DNA of 64,000 bases from Symsagittifera roscoffensis. Its lineage: Eukaryota > Xenacoelomorpha > Acoela > Convolutidae. Positions 35,469 to 48,500 of this stretch are shown piece after piece. The stretch covers positions 53,702,473-53,766,472 of the forward strand of contig NC_087062.1 in the NCBI RefSeq assembly GCF_963678635.1, read 5' to 3'. The notes beneath the pieces are model-generated. The model made no database searches. It was not told where the DNA came from and saw nothing but the letters and a program-made list of their open reading frames with translations. Both the position numbers and the translations under genes were made by a program. The first letter of the stretch is position 1. Each line of letters starts with the position of its first letter.

Positions 35469-36343
35469 ATGGCTGCGTTCATGGACCGAGCTTGTCAATC
35501 TTACATGCTGAAACGAATGGTAGACGACAGCAAGCTCGAGACGAGAGCCGACGCAATGATCCGAGCACGATCAGAGAAGGCCGAGCTGAAGCTAGCCGAG
35601 TCATACAAAAGTCAGAATGACAAAGAGCTAGACGAGACATTTGATGCATCTGTGGCAAAACTGACTACGTACAAGGCAGAGACAGAGGTGACGTATTTGA
35701 CGTTAATGCGTCCATTAACTTTTTTGAGCTAGAGTGGATTTTTCGATATTATCGAGCTTTCAGATCCTTTTATTTTTGTTCCGCGCAGTCAGTTTTTTCC
35801 ACGCAAAATCTGTTCGCACAAATATTTATCGGAATTTTTGAACTATATTTTAAAATAACCTAACTGTTTTCCCAGTGTCGAGAAAAACCGGTTTGAAGAA
35901 AGCAGTTTAGTTTTAACTAAACTAACAGTGGCGACCGGATGTGATATGACTATTTTCTCCGCCTATTGGGACAAAAAATGAATAGCCAAGTCGATTAAAC
36001 AAGGAGGTATATTCGATCACTAGTCATTTCTTGAGGGTTAATCAAGATTTCCGGTCCAAAACAAAAAAACAATGAACCAAAAACGTTCTTGAAATTGTGA
36101 ATAGAAAAACTGCTATAAGAATCAATTTCTGGCCTCTTTAGTTATGAAACTTAGGGCGTGGACTGTACAGCAGAGTGTCTGAAGAGCATCGACCCCCTGT
36201 TCAGAAGCGACAATCGAAGGGTGATCAACCGACTGGAGATATTCAAGTTCAGATGCGACAAAAGACCCGACAGAACACACTGCATATACAGTAAACTGAA
36301 GCCAAAGTTCAACCACGTTAAAGAGAACGAAGTAAAAAACTGA
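35469..36343 (+). CDS. Uncharacterised 135-aa protein, two exons
   Basis: I do not recognise this protein. Exon 1 (35469-35687) starts at ATGGCTGCG after a purine-rich leader and ends in frame at a GTGACG donor. Exon 2 (36155-36343) follows a 'gaaacttag' acceptor and ends in TGA; phase is 0 on both sides. Exon 1 codes a charged, probably helical segment (MLKRMVDDSKLETRADAM, KAELKLAESYKSQNDKEL). Exon 2 holds two cysteine pairs, CTAEC and CDKRPDRTHC, and a basic C-terminus (KLKPKFNHVKENEVKN). No signal peptide or membrane helix. It lies about 700 bp downstream of the other small gene on the same strand. An AATAAA at about 36418 is close to the stop. The strongly GC-raised codons against an AT-rich intron support a real gene. 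Confidence 0.65.
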
Positions 36344-36449
36344 ATTTCAGTGTCTAAATTACTTTTTTGCTTCAAGCAAGATGATCAGTTAATTTATTCA
36401 ACAAAAAAGTATAGGAAAAATAAATAATGCTTGCAGTACTGAAAACAGT

Positions 36450-36880
36450 TGAACAGCTGGAAAAGCGTCAATGAACGCAGGGAAACAAAACTTGTATTTT
36501 GAAAAAAAAACTTTCGAATTTCTGTGCAAATTCGAAGAGATGTGAGGGCAAATAATTTCAAAACTTTGTATAACACTACAGTTTTTTGGAGTTCAATTAC
36601 AATTTATGACTGAGACTTTTGTGATAAAGTTAACCAAAATTGAAAAAAAGGGATCAATAATAAATTTTTATTCCGCTGTAAAATCTATAACTTAGACCTT
36701 CGAAACTCAAAATCAATTACATTGCAACACTTTTGTTTTCAGATAAGTGAGTGTGCCTTCCCTTTAACAAAGTCAATGAAATTAAAATTAAAAAGTCAAA
36801 AATTGAGCCACTAGCTGTAAAGTTTGATCGTGAACAAATTTTAGGAGTTCTTCAAGAACAGTTCATGATGAGAACGTTTT
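36450..36880. repeat. 'gtcaatgaacgca' interspersed repeat, copy 1
   Basis: This repeat is marked by 'agtcaatgaacgcaggg(a)aaac', then 'gaaaaactg/gatcaat' ('ttgagaaaattagatcaata' here), 'gaaactagaagtcgatcac', 'agttgccttcc' and 'gatcgtgaacaaatttta'. Other copies are at 39255, 43890, 44675 (duplicated at 48153) and 62325. No coding capacity recognised; element type unknown. Confidence 0.6.
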
Positions 36881-37033
36881 GAATGAAATGAAACCGATTT
36901 GAGAAAATTAGATCAATAGGTAGTATTTTCATTAATCTAATAATTAAAAGCATTGTGACTCTGTTTTACACAATAAAATGAAAAGAAATAATCAAATATG
37001 GGCATCCCTTTTAAATGTGTTTATTTCATAAAA

Positions 37034-37186
37034 ATTAGAAAAAAGTTAGAAAAGTTTTATGTAAAAAGTTATTAGTTAGAAATTAATCTATAAAGGCAAT
37101 GCACAAAATCAGAAAAAAGGTTAGTAAAGTTTTATGTAAGAAGTTATTAGTGAGAAATTAATCTATAAAGGCAATGCACAAATACA
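37034..37186. repeat. Tandem duplication of about 77 bp
   Basis: Two adjacent copies share 'aagttttatgta(a)aaagttattag' and end 'aatctataaaggcaatgcac'. Identity is high, with a few substitutions. Confidence 0.85.
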
Positions 37187-37939
37187 CGGTATCAGCTATA
37201 ATAATACACAAAAATTTAATTTTCGCAAGAGTTCAGAAAAACCTTGCAACTTTGCAGTAGCACATGATGGCCTCAATCCACCAACACTGCTAGTCATACG
37301 ATTCCGAACAAAATATCCATGGGCACATTCTACCGATAGAATTTTTCTGCAGTTTTTCAAAACCAATTATAAAAGGAATTTTTTACATAAAAGTTTTTTT
37401 GGTTTTAATATCTATGTATATAATTCTAAACTTAAGAAATGAATATGACGAAAAATCTCCAGGAATTTCCTTTTACAAAAATCCGTAGCTAATTTTTTGA
37501 TGGCGCGTATGTCTGTTTATGCTGCAGAATTTTCAATGTCCTGGGTAAAAGCAAAAACTGCTCCAAAAATCTTGGTTTTTAGTGATTTTTTTTTAGCATA
37601 AGCCTGAAAATTTCAAGTTTTCGTATTTCAAACACCTTTGTCACAATTTAGTGATATGTAGTCCAAAAAGATGAAATTGGAAAAGTAATTCAGCAAACAT
37701 TTTAGCCAAGATTGAATAAAATTTTTTTTACAAAATCAAGCTTGGAAACCACCTATACAAACCACCTCCTGGGTTAACCTCCGAAGATTGAAATTATGAA
37801 CCAAATAGTTTAATATAAGAGATGTATTTAAAATGTTTCTCAAACTATTTCATTTTATGAAAGGAACAATTTTTTTAAAAAATAATAGAAGAAAACTTTT
37901 TACAAAATCTCAGTAGTAACAGAATTTATTCTATGCTCA

Positions 37940-38610
37940 AACTAAAAACTCCGGAGTTAAAATTGCATGCATTTTAAAAAACTTTAGTTTTTACCGTAGT
38001 CTAGTGACACAATATTTACACACAAGTAGAACCCATAAAAGTAACTTTCTTTTGTTTTTATTAAAACAAATATGCCAAAAAAAAGTCACGATTTTCAACC
38101 GCTGAAAATTTCAAAACGGAAACAATGATAAGATCGACATCTTTGGTTTAGAGTATAGACCTTTAGCCTTTTCTCCCAACTTAACCACGCTTTGCTGGCT
38201 TAAAAATTATGATTTTTAACCAAAAGCTTTTTGCTATAATCCCGGGTCGAGATTGTGGTTTGATAATCAGACGTTCGCGACCGAAATTTAGTTTTTCCAG
38301 ATTGTCGCAACAAAAATTGAGTATTTCCATACTTTGAGACCGAGGCTGACTCAGGCAACAATTTCGACTGACTCAGGCAACAACTGGTATGTTTTTCAAC
38401 TAGAAACGTTTTGCTAGAATCCCGGGTCCACACGAACCCAAAAGTCTACGAGTTAAAAATTAGCATGCCCTTGAAAGTTTTTGCTTTCACCGTAGTCTAG
38501 TCACACAGCCTTTACACACAGATAGAAATCATGAATGTTCTGTGCAAGATTGTTTTTGTCTTTTTTAAAACAAACTTGACTGAAAAATAAGTCATCATGT
38601 TCAATTATTT
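37940..38610. repeat. Two diverged copies of a roughly 500-bp unit
   Basis: 'accgtagtctagtgacaca...tttacacacaagtagaa' at about 37993 recurs at 38490 ('caccgtagtctagtcacaca'). 'ttgctataatcccgggtc' at 38230 recurs at 38410. This is a local repeat of unknown kind, without coding content. Confidence 0.6.
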
Positions 38611-39254
38611 AAATTGGATCTTTTCAAACATGTACAGAAAGTCAATTTGTTTTTGGGTTTATTTTTTTTCGCGCATATTAAAAAACAGCAAATATTCATC
38701 GGAATGGGTCGAGTCATATACATATTAAAGACTTTTCAATCAAGATTCCACTGAAGTTTAAATTTGTCTGTGTCGAAAAAATAATGTTTAAAACTTTGAT
38801 TTTTTGGCCTAGTTTTGAGAAAATGAGGTGAGCTAGCAGGTTTCCTCATTTTTTAATGAAAAAATATCCCATAAATAATCATGGTAACAAAAGGATGATA
38901 TATCAAAACCGACCCAGTGCCTAGAAAAACCGGTTTAAAAATTTTGAGTTTTAGTCTAAATGAGAGCAAATTAAGCAAGCAAGCACCCTAATATAAAAGG
39001 ATAAGCCATGAAATTGTTTTCATAATGTTTGAAGTTTTTAGCGCCATTTTTGGAATAAAAATCTTCATAACATCAAATTAATTTTTGCAAAAAAATGAGT
39101 GCAAAAACATATTTTTTGTTTTTCCAGTCAATTTTCGACAAAAACCGCTGTCCGATTTGCCTATTTTACTGTGATTGTAAAAAACTTTTAAAATCAGATG
39201 TTTTTTTAGATATTTTCACCACGTCACGAAAAAAAGACACTAATTTCAAACAAA

Positions 39255-39700
39255 GCCAACAGACAGTTAGAAGAGTCAATGAACGCAATTAAACAGAAAA
39301 AAAAAGGTTTTGATTCTTGAAAAATTCTCCAATTTCGAGTTTTTTTTAAATGACTTTTAAGGTCCTTGAGTTTCTTGAACAATACATCTTTGAAATTTTT
39401 GATACAAATGAACCCAAATTGAGAAAACTGGATCAATGGGTAAAAAAATTTTGTTTCGTTGAGAAATTTTGTAATTAAATTCCAGCGAAAAAGCAAAAAT
39501 TACAAAAAGCATGATCGACTTCTAGTTTCGAAAACTAGAAGTCGATCATGCTTTTTGTGATTTTTGCTTTTTCGCTGCTTGATTGTGGAGTTAGCCTTTA
39601 TTTTTCAAAAAAAAACTGAATTCGAAAAGAAATCAAAGTCAAACCGCGAAAAAGTTTGAGCCTGGACAAGATTGAAGAGTTTTCCTAAAAAGAACAAAAA
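39255..39700. repeat. 'gtcaatgaacgca' interspersed repeat, copy 2, with a perfect internal hairpin
   Basis: Landmarks are as in copy 1. Inside it, 39484-39575 is an almost perfect palindrome: arms of about 44 bases (agcgaaaaagcaaaaattac... / ...gtgatttttgctttttcgct) around a 3-base centre at about 39529. Confidence 0.7.
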
Positions 39701-40854
39701 ATATCCTTGTTTTACTCAACTTTGTTGCCAAATATTCTCAAGCCATTCATTAGTCATACTCTGTCATCTGAATTTCTTTCTTAATCCGTCTGACTACTTT
39801 AGCAGGAACCGAAAAATTCCGAAAAAAATTGAAAAAAAAACCAAGTCGTAGTTGCATGTAAGAAAGATATGCTAGTAATTTATTTAGATTTCCTAGCCAT
39901 ACTCTTTTCAAAATTTTTGTCAATGAATTTGTATCAAATTGTGGAGCAGGCACTGTTCTCATGTTTGGTGAACTAGTTTAGTTTTTAGTCAACCATCATA
40001 GCAATTCATAGTTAATTGTGGTGGCTTTATGATACTAACTTAATAAACCATAACTGTTTTTATTCCTAACGGCTAATTAAGTTCCGAGTCTTTAAAGCAA
40101 GGACCATTTGAACATAGGTAAATTGAAGAGCGTAATTTAAGTTCACCTCGGAAAGTCGACTCGAAGATTGTGCCTCAAAAAATTGAAGCAAAAAATTCCT
40201 GCTTTATACAGTCTTTTAAAAACGCTGAACTTGCAAATACAGTCTCACCACTCTGAATAACATTAAGTTGGAGAAATTATTGACCTAATGAAAATCGACG
40301 ACTTTTCATTTCTGTTTTTTTTTTGAAGATAAATTGCATATTTCACATAATATAAGGTATAGAAGCGTGAAAACGCAGCTCCGGTGCTTCAAGCAGATTG
40401 GTGAGCATGAAAGTTGCTTATACGTGAAATAAATGGAAAAAACTGCAAAATGAAAGCAGCCGTAGAAAATATTTCAAATTTTGAACGACAAAAGTAGATT
40501 CAAATTAAATGTTTTTTTTTAAACTAAAAAGGTCAAATCTCCAAACTACTGATTTTCAGATCTTTGTATCAAACGAAATTTGAATCATTTTCAGTTGCAA
40601 ATATATCAACTGCAAAAATGTAATTCATAATACAGCGTATTTACAATCAAATTATCAGTCTCTTTTTTCCTAATTTAAGTTCAATGAAACCATTTGAGCA
40701 ATATTGTTAAGATGAATGTCCATATATGCATCCGCTGGTAATAAAATGACATCACCCCACCAATGAGTCGACAACTTCAAACTATGAAGTGTTAGTTTGA
40801 AGTTTAAGAGTTTCAAAAAAATAAAAAAGAGAGCAAACAGCGCTGAGCAGTCAT

Positions 40855-41830
40855 AATTGGAATTCAGACAAACATCCTGAGAGTACCTTAAGAGTAACCC
40901 ACCATAGTGTTGAGTACTTCAAACATAGAAACAATTTTGAGAAAATTTTAGATCTGAAGTTTGTAGAGAAACGGCATATCTCAGTAACTAAGATAATTTT
41001 AGCAACCAATTTTGGATGCAAGATCTTCAAACTCCGAGAATACCAAGATAACGCCCAGCTGTAGGGTTGGCAATTTGCCATTTTGAAACATTTTTGCTAT
41101 TTTAAATTGATTTTGAACAATTTGAAAAAAAAAATCATATCTCGGAAACCGAAAGCTTTTGAGCAGTCATCATGGGAGGCAATAGTTGCAACCCCTTAGA
41201 GTACCTCCACAGCACCTGATTACAGTGTTGGCAAATTCAAATTCTTTAAACCTTTTTTTTTCTGAAAAATCATAAAAATTCTATATCTCAGAACATAAAA
41301 AGATTGGAGCAGACATGATTAGAGGCAAAATTTGCAACGCCTGAGAGTACCCTGACGGCAACTCACATTAAACAGTAGAGAATTTCAACCTTTGTTAAGT
41401 TTTTTGTATCTAATTTATTTGAAAACTTTTGCAGTCAGATTTTGAGGCAAGATTTGCAACCCCCCGAGAGTACCCTTACAGCACCCATGTACATGGTTAG
41501 AAATTTCATTTTGTAATGAATTTTCAAATCTAAGTTTAATAATGATGAAAAATTACAACAAAACTTCGTATCTCGTAAGCTTAAAACATTTGGATATTCA
41601 TATTTGGAGGCCCAATTTGCAACCACGAGGGTAATCCTGACAGCATCCCACTATTGGGCTGCTAATTTCAAACTTGGCGAAACAAACACTGAATTCAAGC
41701 TGGAAAATCGAAAAATTTTCTAAAGCATTGCAGTTTAAACGTGAAAAAACCCTTTCGATGAACGTGCAAATTAAAAACTTTGAAAATGCTCTAACATTGC
41801 GAGATAGTGAAGCCCACATTTAAATATATG
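40855..41830. repeat. Satellite-like array, 125-160-bp unit (array 1)
   Basis: A diverged unit with the cores 'gcaaccc(c)tgagagtaccctgacagcaccc' and 'tatctcgaaaactacaaggatttgagcagtc' is repeated about six times. The array closes with 'gcgagatagtgaagcccacatttaaat', and the same closing sequence ends the array at 52145-52170. A shared end at two places suggests a defined element carrying internal tandem repeats and not a simple satellite. Confidence 0.65.
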
Positions 41831-42089
41831 ATAGAAGTGAAATGCTCGAAAAAGAATCCCAGCCAATAAGCTATTGATATCAGACAAATATTTCAGTAGA
41901 ACCTTTCTGAATGAGGTTTTTAGCGTTAGAAAACTTCTAAATTATTACCTTCAATTTTTTCTCTAAATTTGAGCTAAAGCTTTTTCCTCTTAAAAGATAT
42001 TAATCTATGGCTGTTGGTGCTTAGTGTAGTACTGTTTCTGTTATATTTTAGAACTTCGGATAACTAGTTGGATAACGGATGGCTTAAAA

Positions 42090-42431
42090 ATGACCAAAAA
42101 GGAGCCTCGTAGAAAACGAATGCTGCTGAATTCTCCTACTATATATGTTTACAAGGCCGAGATATTTGCCAGAAAATCAAACAATCTCATTGAAGCTGAT
42201 CATCCTTGCAAGACCGTCTTTGCTTTTACTGTTATCAAAATACTTTGCTCACAAAAAAAAACAACTGGTAAAATTTAAATTAATTTAAAACCACTGCACC
42301 AAAACAACTGAGTAAGATTGAGAGCATGTTAAAACAATATATTCATTCATAGAAGTTATCAAGGCGATAAAAATAAGTTTTTCATTACAACATAAGCTCT
42401 CGCGACTGGAGTTAAAGCGGCGGGTGGTTAA
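42090..42431 (+). CDS. Doubtful small two-exon frame downstream of mucolipin
   Basis: An open frame from ATG at 42090 (MTKKEPRRKRMLLNSPTIYV...) could end at a GTAAAA donor near 42268 and join an 'aacataag' acceptor at 42396 to a short ending (ALATGVKAAGG, stop 42429-42431). Phase fits, but the acceptor is poor and I recognise no family. It lies on the strand opposite to the mucolipin terminal exon. Low confidence. Confidence 0.2.
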
Positions 42432-42471
42432 GGTCAGAAAGGCATGAATGGAAGGTAAGATAAACTGGACC

Positions 42472-42526
42472 TCAGTTGGAGGGTGCTCGAATGATCATTG
42501 AGGGATCTGTCAACTCGTCGATTTCA
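42472..42526 (-). CDS. MCOLN: Mucolipin terminal coding exon
   Basis: On the - strand, after a 'ttttttcag' acceptor, this exon completes a Gly codon split by the intron and reads EIDELTDPSMIIRAPSN, then TGA. It joins in phase to the exon at 42818-42957 over a 290-bp intron. DPSMII fits the form of an acidic dileucine-like sorting motif, [DE]xxx[LI][LI]. That is the place where vertebrate mucolipin-1 has its C-terminal EEHSLLVN lysosomal signal. The motif role is inferred. Confidence 0.8.
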
Positions 42527-45500
42527 CTGAAAAAATATTGTGCATATTACCGATTAAATAGTTTACAATCTGTCGTTCAATGTTTTGGCTGCATTTTGTG
42601 AGTCCGTTGAATTCAATTATTTTTGTACGTTTGCTGTGTTTGGTGATATTAAGAGCTGCAAATATCCTAATTGAATGAGCTATTGACAAAAAGTGGTGAA
42701 AAAGTTGGCGCTTGCCGTCATTAGAGATGAAGATTTCACAATTAAGCCCGACAGATGAAGATTTCACAAAATAATGCTGACGGTGTAGTTTGCTGTTGGT
42801 GATGTGCTAGTGCTTACCCTGGCATGCAGCATATGCAAATGAAGGCTTCACTGGGGCGGAGGAGGTGGAACGAGGCTCCTTGGGGGTCATCTGGGATGTC
42901 ATTGAAGAACTGCTCCATCTCAGTCAACTCCTCCTTACACTTCTTGTCACGAGACATCTAACACGCACAAAAGATGCATTTATAATAACACCAAGTTTAA
43001 ATGCTAAAGTTAAACTTTTAATTTAACTCAATTTACATTAAAATTGAGCTACTATTTCTAATGGACGACTTCGTCTATTTTGTTTGCCTTCTTTTCAGAG
43101 AAACTGCTGTTGATAAGTTAGTTCAATCATAAAAGTTTGAAAATCAAAATTGATTATGCTATTTTTTCTACCTACTAACAGCTTCAAAAGAGATTAACGG
43201 ATTAAGAATAAATGTTTCAGGTTTTTGCTCGTTCAAGCTTTCAAAAAGCATCGTTTGAGCTGTTTCAGTTTGTGCCGACCATCCTCACTGAGAAGGAACT
43301 TTAAATTCAAATAAATAAATTCCGACGCCAATCAGGTACCTCGACAAATTTTAAAGAGTTACAGCAGAGAGAGGAAAACCCTTTTCATTTTCTCTTTGAA
43401 TTTCATTTGGGAGCGAACTCTTCAATCAATCAATCCGCTGTAAAAAAGCGACATTTTCATAGCATTGTCTTGAAAAAACAAACTTGGAAAGACATCTTTG
43501 AAAAGCTAAATTGATACCGCTCATCATTTCTGTTAAGGAACTGTTAAGTAACTGGTACTTTGCGCCTTGATGCTAATATCACACGAGTAACTCTAAGAAC
43601 GGTTCATTTGCATTTTTCAAAGCTTTTAATCACAAGAGATCTTACTTTAATCTCCGTTCATCCTAGATGCAGAAAAACCCTTTGCACGGCGGCTTTTATG
43701 TCGCTAATTGATACCGCTGATTGCTAAATGGTTAAATTTTATAAACCATTTATTTCACAAATAATATCATTAATTCAGGTGCACTAGGACTTTCTCGAGT
43801 GAGAAGTGTGGAATTTTCAACTACCAGGCTTTACCAAACCACACTGAAGACTCACTTTAGTCTGAAGTTGAAAAAGTGTCTATAAAAACATAGCCAACTG
43901 ACATTTAGAGAAGAGTCAATGAACGCAAGTAAACAAAAAAAATACTGACTTGTTTTATGAAAAACCTCAACTTTCGAATTTCAATTTTAAAAAGATGCCC
44001 GTAAAGCTCTTTGAATTTCTAGAAGAATTTATGACCAGTTCTTTTCTGACTCTGACAAACCTAACCCAAGTGAGAAAATTGGATCCATAATCACAACTTT
44101 TATTTTACTGGAATATCTGAAAATTAATTCCCACTTGCGAAACTAGAAGTCGATAACGTTTTTCGTAATCTTATTACTTTGGCTGTTCGATAAGGGAGTT
44201 TGCCTTCCTTTTAATGAAGGGAAATGAACTGAAAAAAATCAAAAGTTAAACCACGAAAAAAACTACTGAAAAAAATCATCACGACCTTTATAGGAGTCTG
44301 AACTACGTTCATCGACTCTTAATCATGCACAACAAGAAAAAAAAGATTGTTTTGAACTATTAAATTTTAAAAACTATTCCGCGTAATTTCTTCGAAATAA
44401 TTGTTTAAGATCGGCATATTTTTTAAAAGCTATATTTAGATAAAACTAGAACAAGAGGTAATTTTTTATTCCCGGAATGAAAAATTACCTCTTGTTATAG
44501 TTTTGTCTAAATATAGCTTTTAAAAAATATGCCGATCTTAAACAATTATTTCGAAGAAATTACGCGGGATAGCTTTTAAAAATTTAATAGTTCAAAAAAA
44601 TCTTTTTTTCTTGTTGTGCATGATTAAGAGTCGATGAACGTAGTTCAGACTCCTATAAAGGTCGTGATGACTTTTTAAAGGCCGCTAGGAACTCTAAAAA
44701 GTCCATTGAAGTCCATTTTTGAAACTAGAAGTCATTCACTTATTTCGAACCTTAAAATTTTTTTTGATCAATAGTGGAGTTTGCTATCGTTTTACAAGGA
44801 AATGAAAAGCACTTTAAAACGAAATCATAATCAAACCTAGAAAAAATCAAATTTGAGCGTGAACAAATTTTATGTCGAATTCCTCAAAAAACACAAAAAT
44901 CATCACGAACTATATAAGTGCCTTCACAACGAGCCAATTTAAAATAGGAAAAGTGTCAAGGAACTCAGGGAACCGGAAAAAAAATACATCACTTCAAAAC
45001 TCTTCAAGAATCTTTTATGGTTATTAACTTTTCGTAAAACTAACTCAACTTGAAAACAAAATTGAATCAATTGATCATTTTTTATTCCGATTGGAATTTT
45101 GAACATTACAGTGAGTGTAAATTGCCTTCCTTATAGCAAATGAATTTGAATTGAGTATCATGTCGAACCGGAAAAAAATTAAACTTGGGCGTGATCAAAT
45201 TTTAAGACTTTTCCAGACAAAAAAAGTATCTTTCTTTCGTTCATTGACTCTTAATAGCAAAACAGGCAAAGAATGGCAAATCACCTCTATCAAAAATGTA
45301 TTTGCTTTAAATTGGCACCAAAGATACCTTTAAAAATGACGATGCCGGTTGGTCGAGAACGACGTCGTAAAATAATACTGAAAGATGTACCTTGAAGCAT
45401 TGGAATTTACAATGCTACTCGAGTAACCTCCGAGAAGTTAATGCTCCACTTGAATATCGAAAGTGGATTCGAAAAAACAATAAAATGATCGAGGACAAAT

Positions 45501-48500
45501 CCCAAAAGTAACAGAAAATTAACAGAACATCTTTACAGAACTCGTTCAGTAACTAGAAGAAAAACATAGGCTATGAAAAGCTCAAAAGAAGTTTTGAAAC
45601 ATTGAAAATGTTTATTACGAAAAATAAATATTTTATCACTAAAATATTTATAAGTAAATTACAGGCGAAGCTGCACTTTGAAAACAGGCGAAGCAGCTCT
45701 TACCAGCGAAAAACAAAACAACAAATATGAAAGAAAATGTTTCATACTCTGATCTCCATCTCAATAATTAATGCAGGCTCACTTGTGCAAAAAAAAGTCA
45801 ATCGACCAGTGTCATCAAAGAAAAGTCATACTAAGTTAAGAAAAGCTTTTTGACTCGACATGAAAAGTTTAATTGATTCAATCATTGCCAATTGTAGAAA
45901 AGAAACACAAAAAATGCAACTTGGATTGGGCAGCTATTTTGTTAATAAATTGGAGGAGCTACCAAATTGGATTTTTGGAGAGGAACGGACGCCTCTTTAG
46001 TACTATTTAACGGCATCTTTTTGATCAACCAACAAGGACCAAATTACACTAAATTTGCGGAAACAAATATGCCAAAATTTTCGGTCAAAAACTTTCAACA
46101 CAGAGGCGAAGTTAAACTCCGCAAATACAAGAAAGAAATCAGCAAAAAGATGCTCTAAAAACGCAAAAACAAAAGGAAATAAGGAAAAAAGAAAGGCAAA
46201 AAATATGCCTTGAAAAATTTAAACAAACGTTTACTATATTCCTGAATTGTACCTCCGACCTGGAAATTAGGAATCTCACGTCGTCGCATCTGCGCCACGA
46301 TAACTTGAAAAAGTACTATCATTAGCTACTAATAAAACAACTACAGTTGTTTTTAAATAACCATGCTATGCACCAAAAGTGTCACCAATAAAAATATAAC
46401 TATTTCGAAGTTCCGGATTTCAAACTCCGTTTTTTTTGCAAGTCTCACGCCCTCGAATCTGCGCAACGTTCACCATGAAGTAAATTAACACTAGCCATCA
46501 ATAAAGCAGTATCAGGAACGCGTGTTCCCTTTTGATAACCGGAAAGAAAACCCAATTCTCTATCTGCAACTAGAACTTGATAACTGCAAGTAAAAATATG
46601 TTTATGGTTCTGACTACATATCAACTACATATCATTTTTTAGCTGTATGCACCAATATTATATACCAACTAACTCCTTTTAGTTGTAGAACACAATTCTC
46701 AATTCACTATCTAAGAACCAGTCAGTTTTGAATTAAGTGGAAGAATGAGCGCCGTTTTCTTGATCAAGATCGATCACGCACCCTAAAAGACTGAAGTTAT
46801 CAAATGGCGACCGAGATGTTGGCATTTTTCTGCAAATTTCAAAGTTATACTATCATCTATCGCTAAAATAGTTTGAAACTATGACAACTTTATGAACAGC
46901 TTTCAACCCCCCACAAAACCACTGCAAGACTACTCTTCTGTGTTACTACAATCCCTTTACTTGTTCATATGACACTAGCGTGTAAAGCACCTCCGGTGCT
47001 TGGAACTTTTAACAACTCACAATAAACCGTAAATTTTGAAAAAAATCTGCATCATCTGAGTGTACTCTGACAGCACTGAGTTACAGGGTTAGTATTTCAA
47101 ATTTTGTTAAAAAAAATGTATTCAAGGTTTTTAATTCAAATTTTTAAAAACCTTTTTTATATCTAACTTCTTTGAAAAATTTTAAAATTAAATAAGAAAC
47201 ATATAAAACCAATTGGACTCTCGTATTTGGACCCAAGAAATGCAAATCCTGAGAGAGCTCTTACAGTACCCAACTACAGCGTTGGGAATTTCAAAGTTTG
47301 AGAAACTTCAAAATTAAGTTTTCTAAAAAAACTTTTTGAAAAATCAGAAACAAAAAACGTCTTATCTCGAAAACAACCAAAAAATTTGAGCAGGCACAAT
47401 CGAAGGCATGATTCGCAATCCCTGAGAGTACTCTGACAGCCCCCAACTTTAGAGGGTCAGGAACTTCGCAATTTGAAAAAAATACCAAAACCAAAACGTC
47501 ATATCTGGAAAACTACAATGACTTGTGCAGTCACTTTTGGAGGCAAGATTCGCAACCCCTAAGAGTTTGAGCGTACTCTGACAGCCCCCAACTACAAGAT
47601 AAAATTAAAATAAAGTTTTCTGAAAACAAAAAAATATCATATCTCGAAAACTACAAGGATTTTAGTAGTCATATTTTGAGGCAAAACCCGCAATTCCTGG
47701 AAGTACCATGACAGAGCCTCACTATGGAGATGAGAACTTTTTTAATGAAAATTTTTTTAATGGATGAGAATTTTTTTAATCCAAGTTCTTTGAAAAAATC
47801 TTAGAAAACATCAAATCTCTAAGACTACAAGGATTTGAGCAGTTATATTCAGAGGCAAGATTCGCAACTCCTGAGAGTACCCTCAAAGTTTCCAACTACA
47901 GGATTGACATCTTCAAATTCTTTTTTAACCTTAAGTTTTTTGAAATCATCAAAACGTCAAATCTCGAAAACTACAAGGATTCGAGAATTGAAGTTTGGAG
48001 GTAAGATTCGCAAATCCTGAGAGTACCCTGACAGCCCCCAACTATAGGGTTGAGAATTTCAAAAAAAAATTAAAAATTCAGTTTTCTGTAACTTTTGAAA
48101 AAAATCTCGAAAATTGCTTATCTCGTAACTAAAGGAATTGGTTATTCATATATTTTTGATCAATAGTGGAGTTTGCTATCGTTTTACAAGGAAATGAAAA
48201 GCACTTTAAAACGAAATCATAATCAAACCTAGAAAAAATCAAATTTGAGCGTGAACAAATTTTATGTCGAATTCCTCAAAAAACACAAAAATCATCACGA
48301 ACTATATAAGTGCCTTCACAACGAGCCAATTTAAAATAGGAAAAGTGTCAAGGAACTCAGGGAACCGGAAAAAAAATACATCACTTCAAAACTCTTCAAG
48401 AATCTTTTATGGTTATTAACTTTTCGTAAAACTAACTCAACTTGAAAACAAAATTGAATCAATTGATCATTTTTTATTCCGATTGGAATTTTGAACATTA

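Noticed and set aside
42397-42456. Reading ELKRRVVKVRKA similar to the opsin last exon KKELKRRLTGP
   Set aside because: The match is limited to a basic five-residue stretch, with no opsin TM6-TM7 exon nearby; taken as chance.
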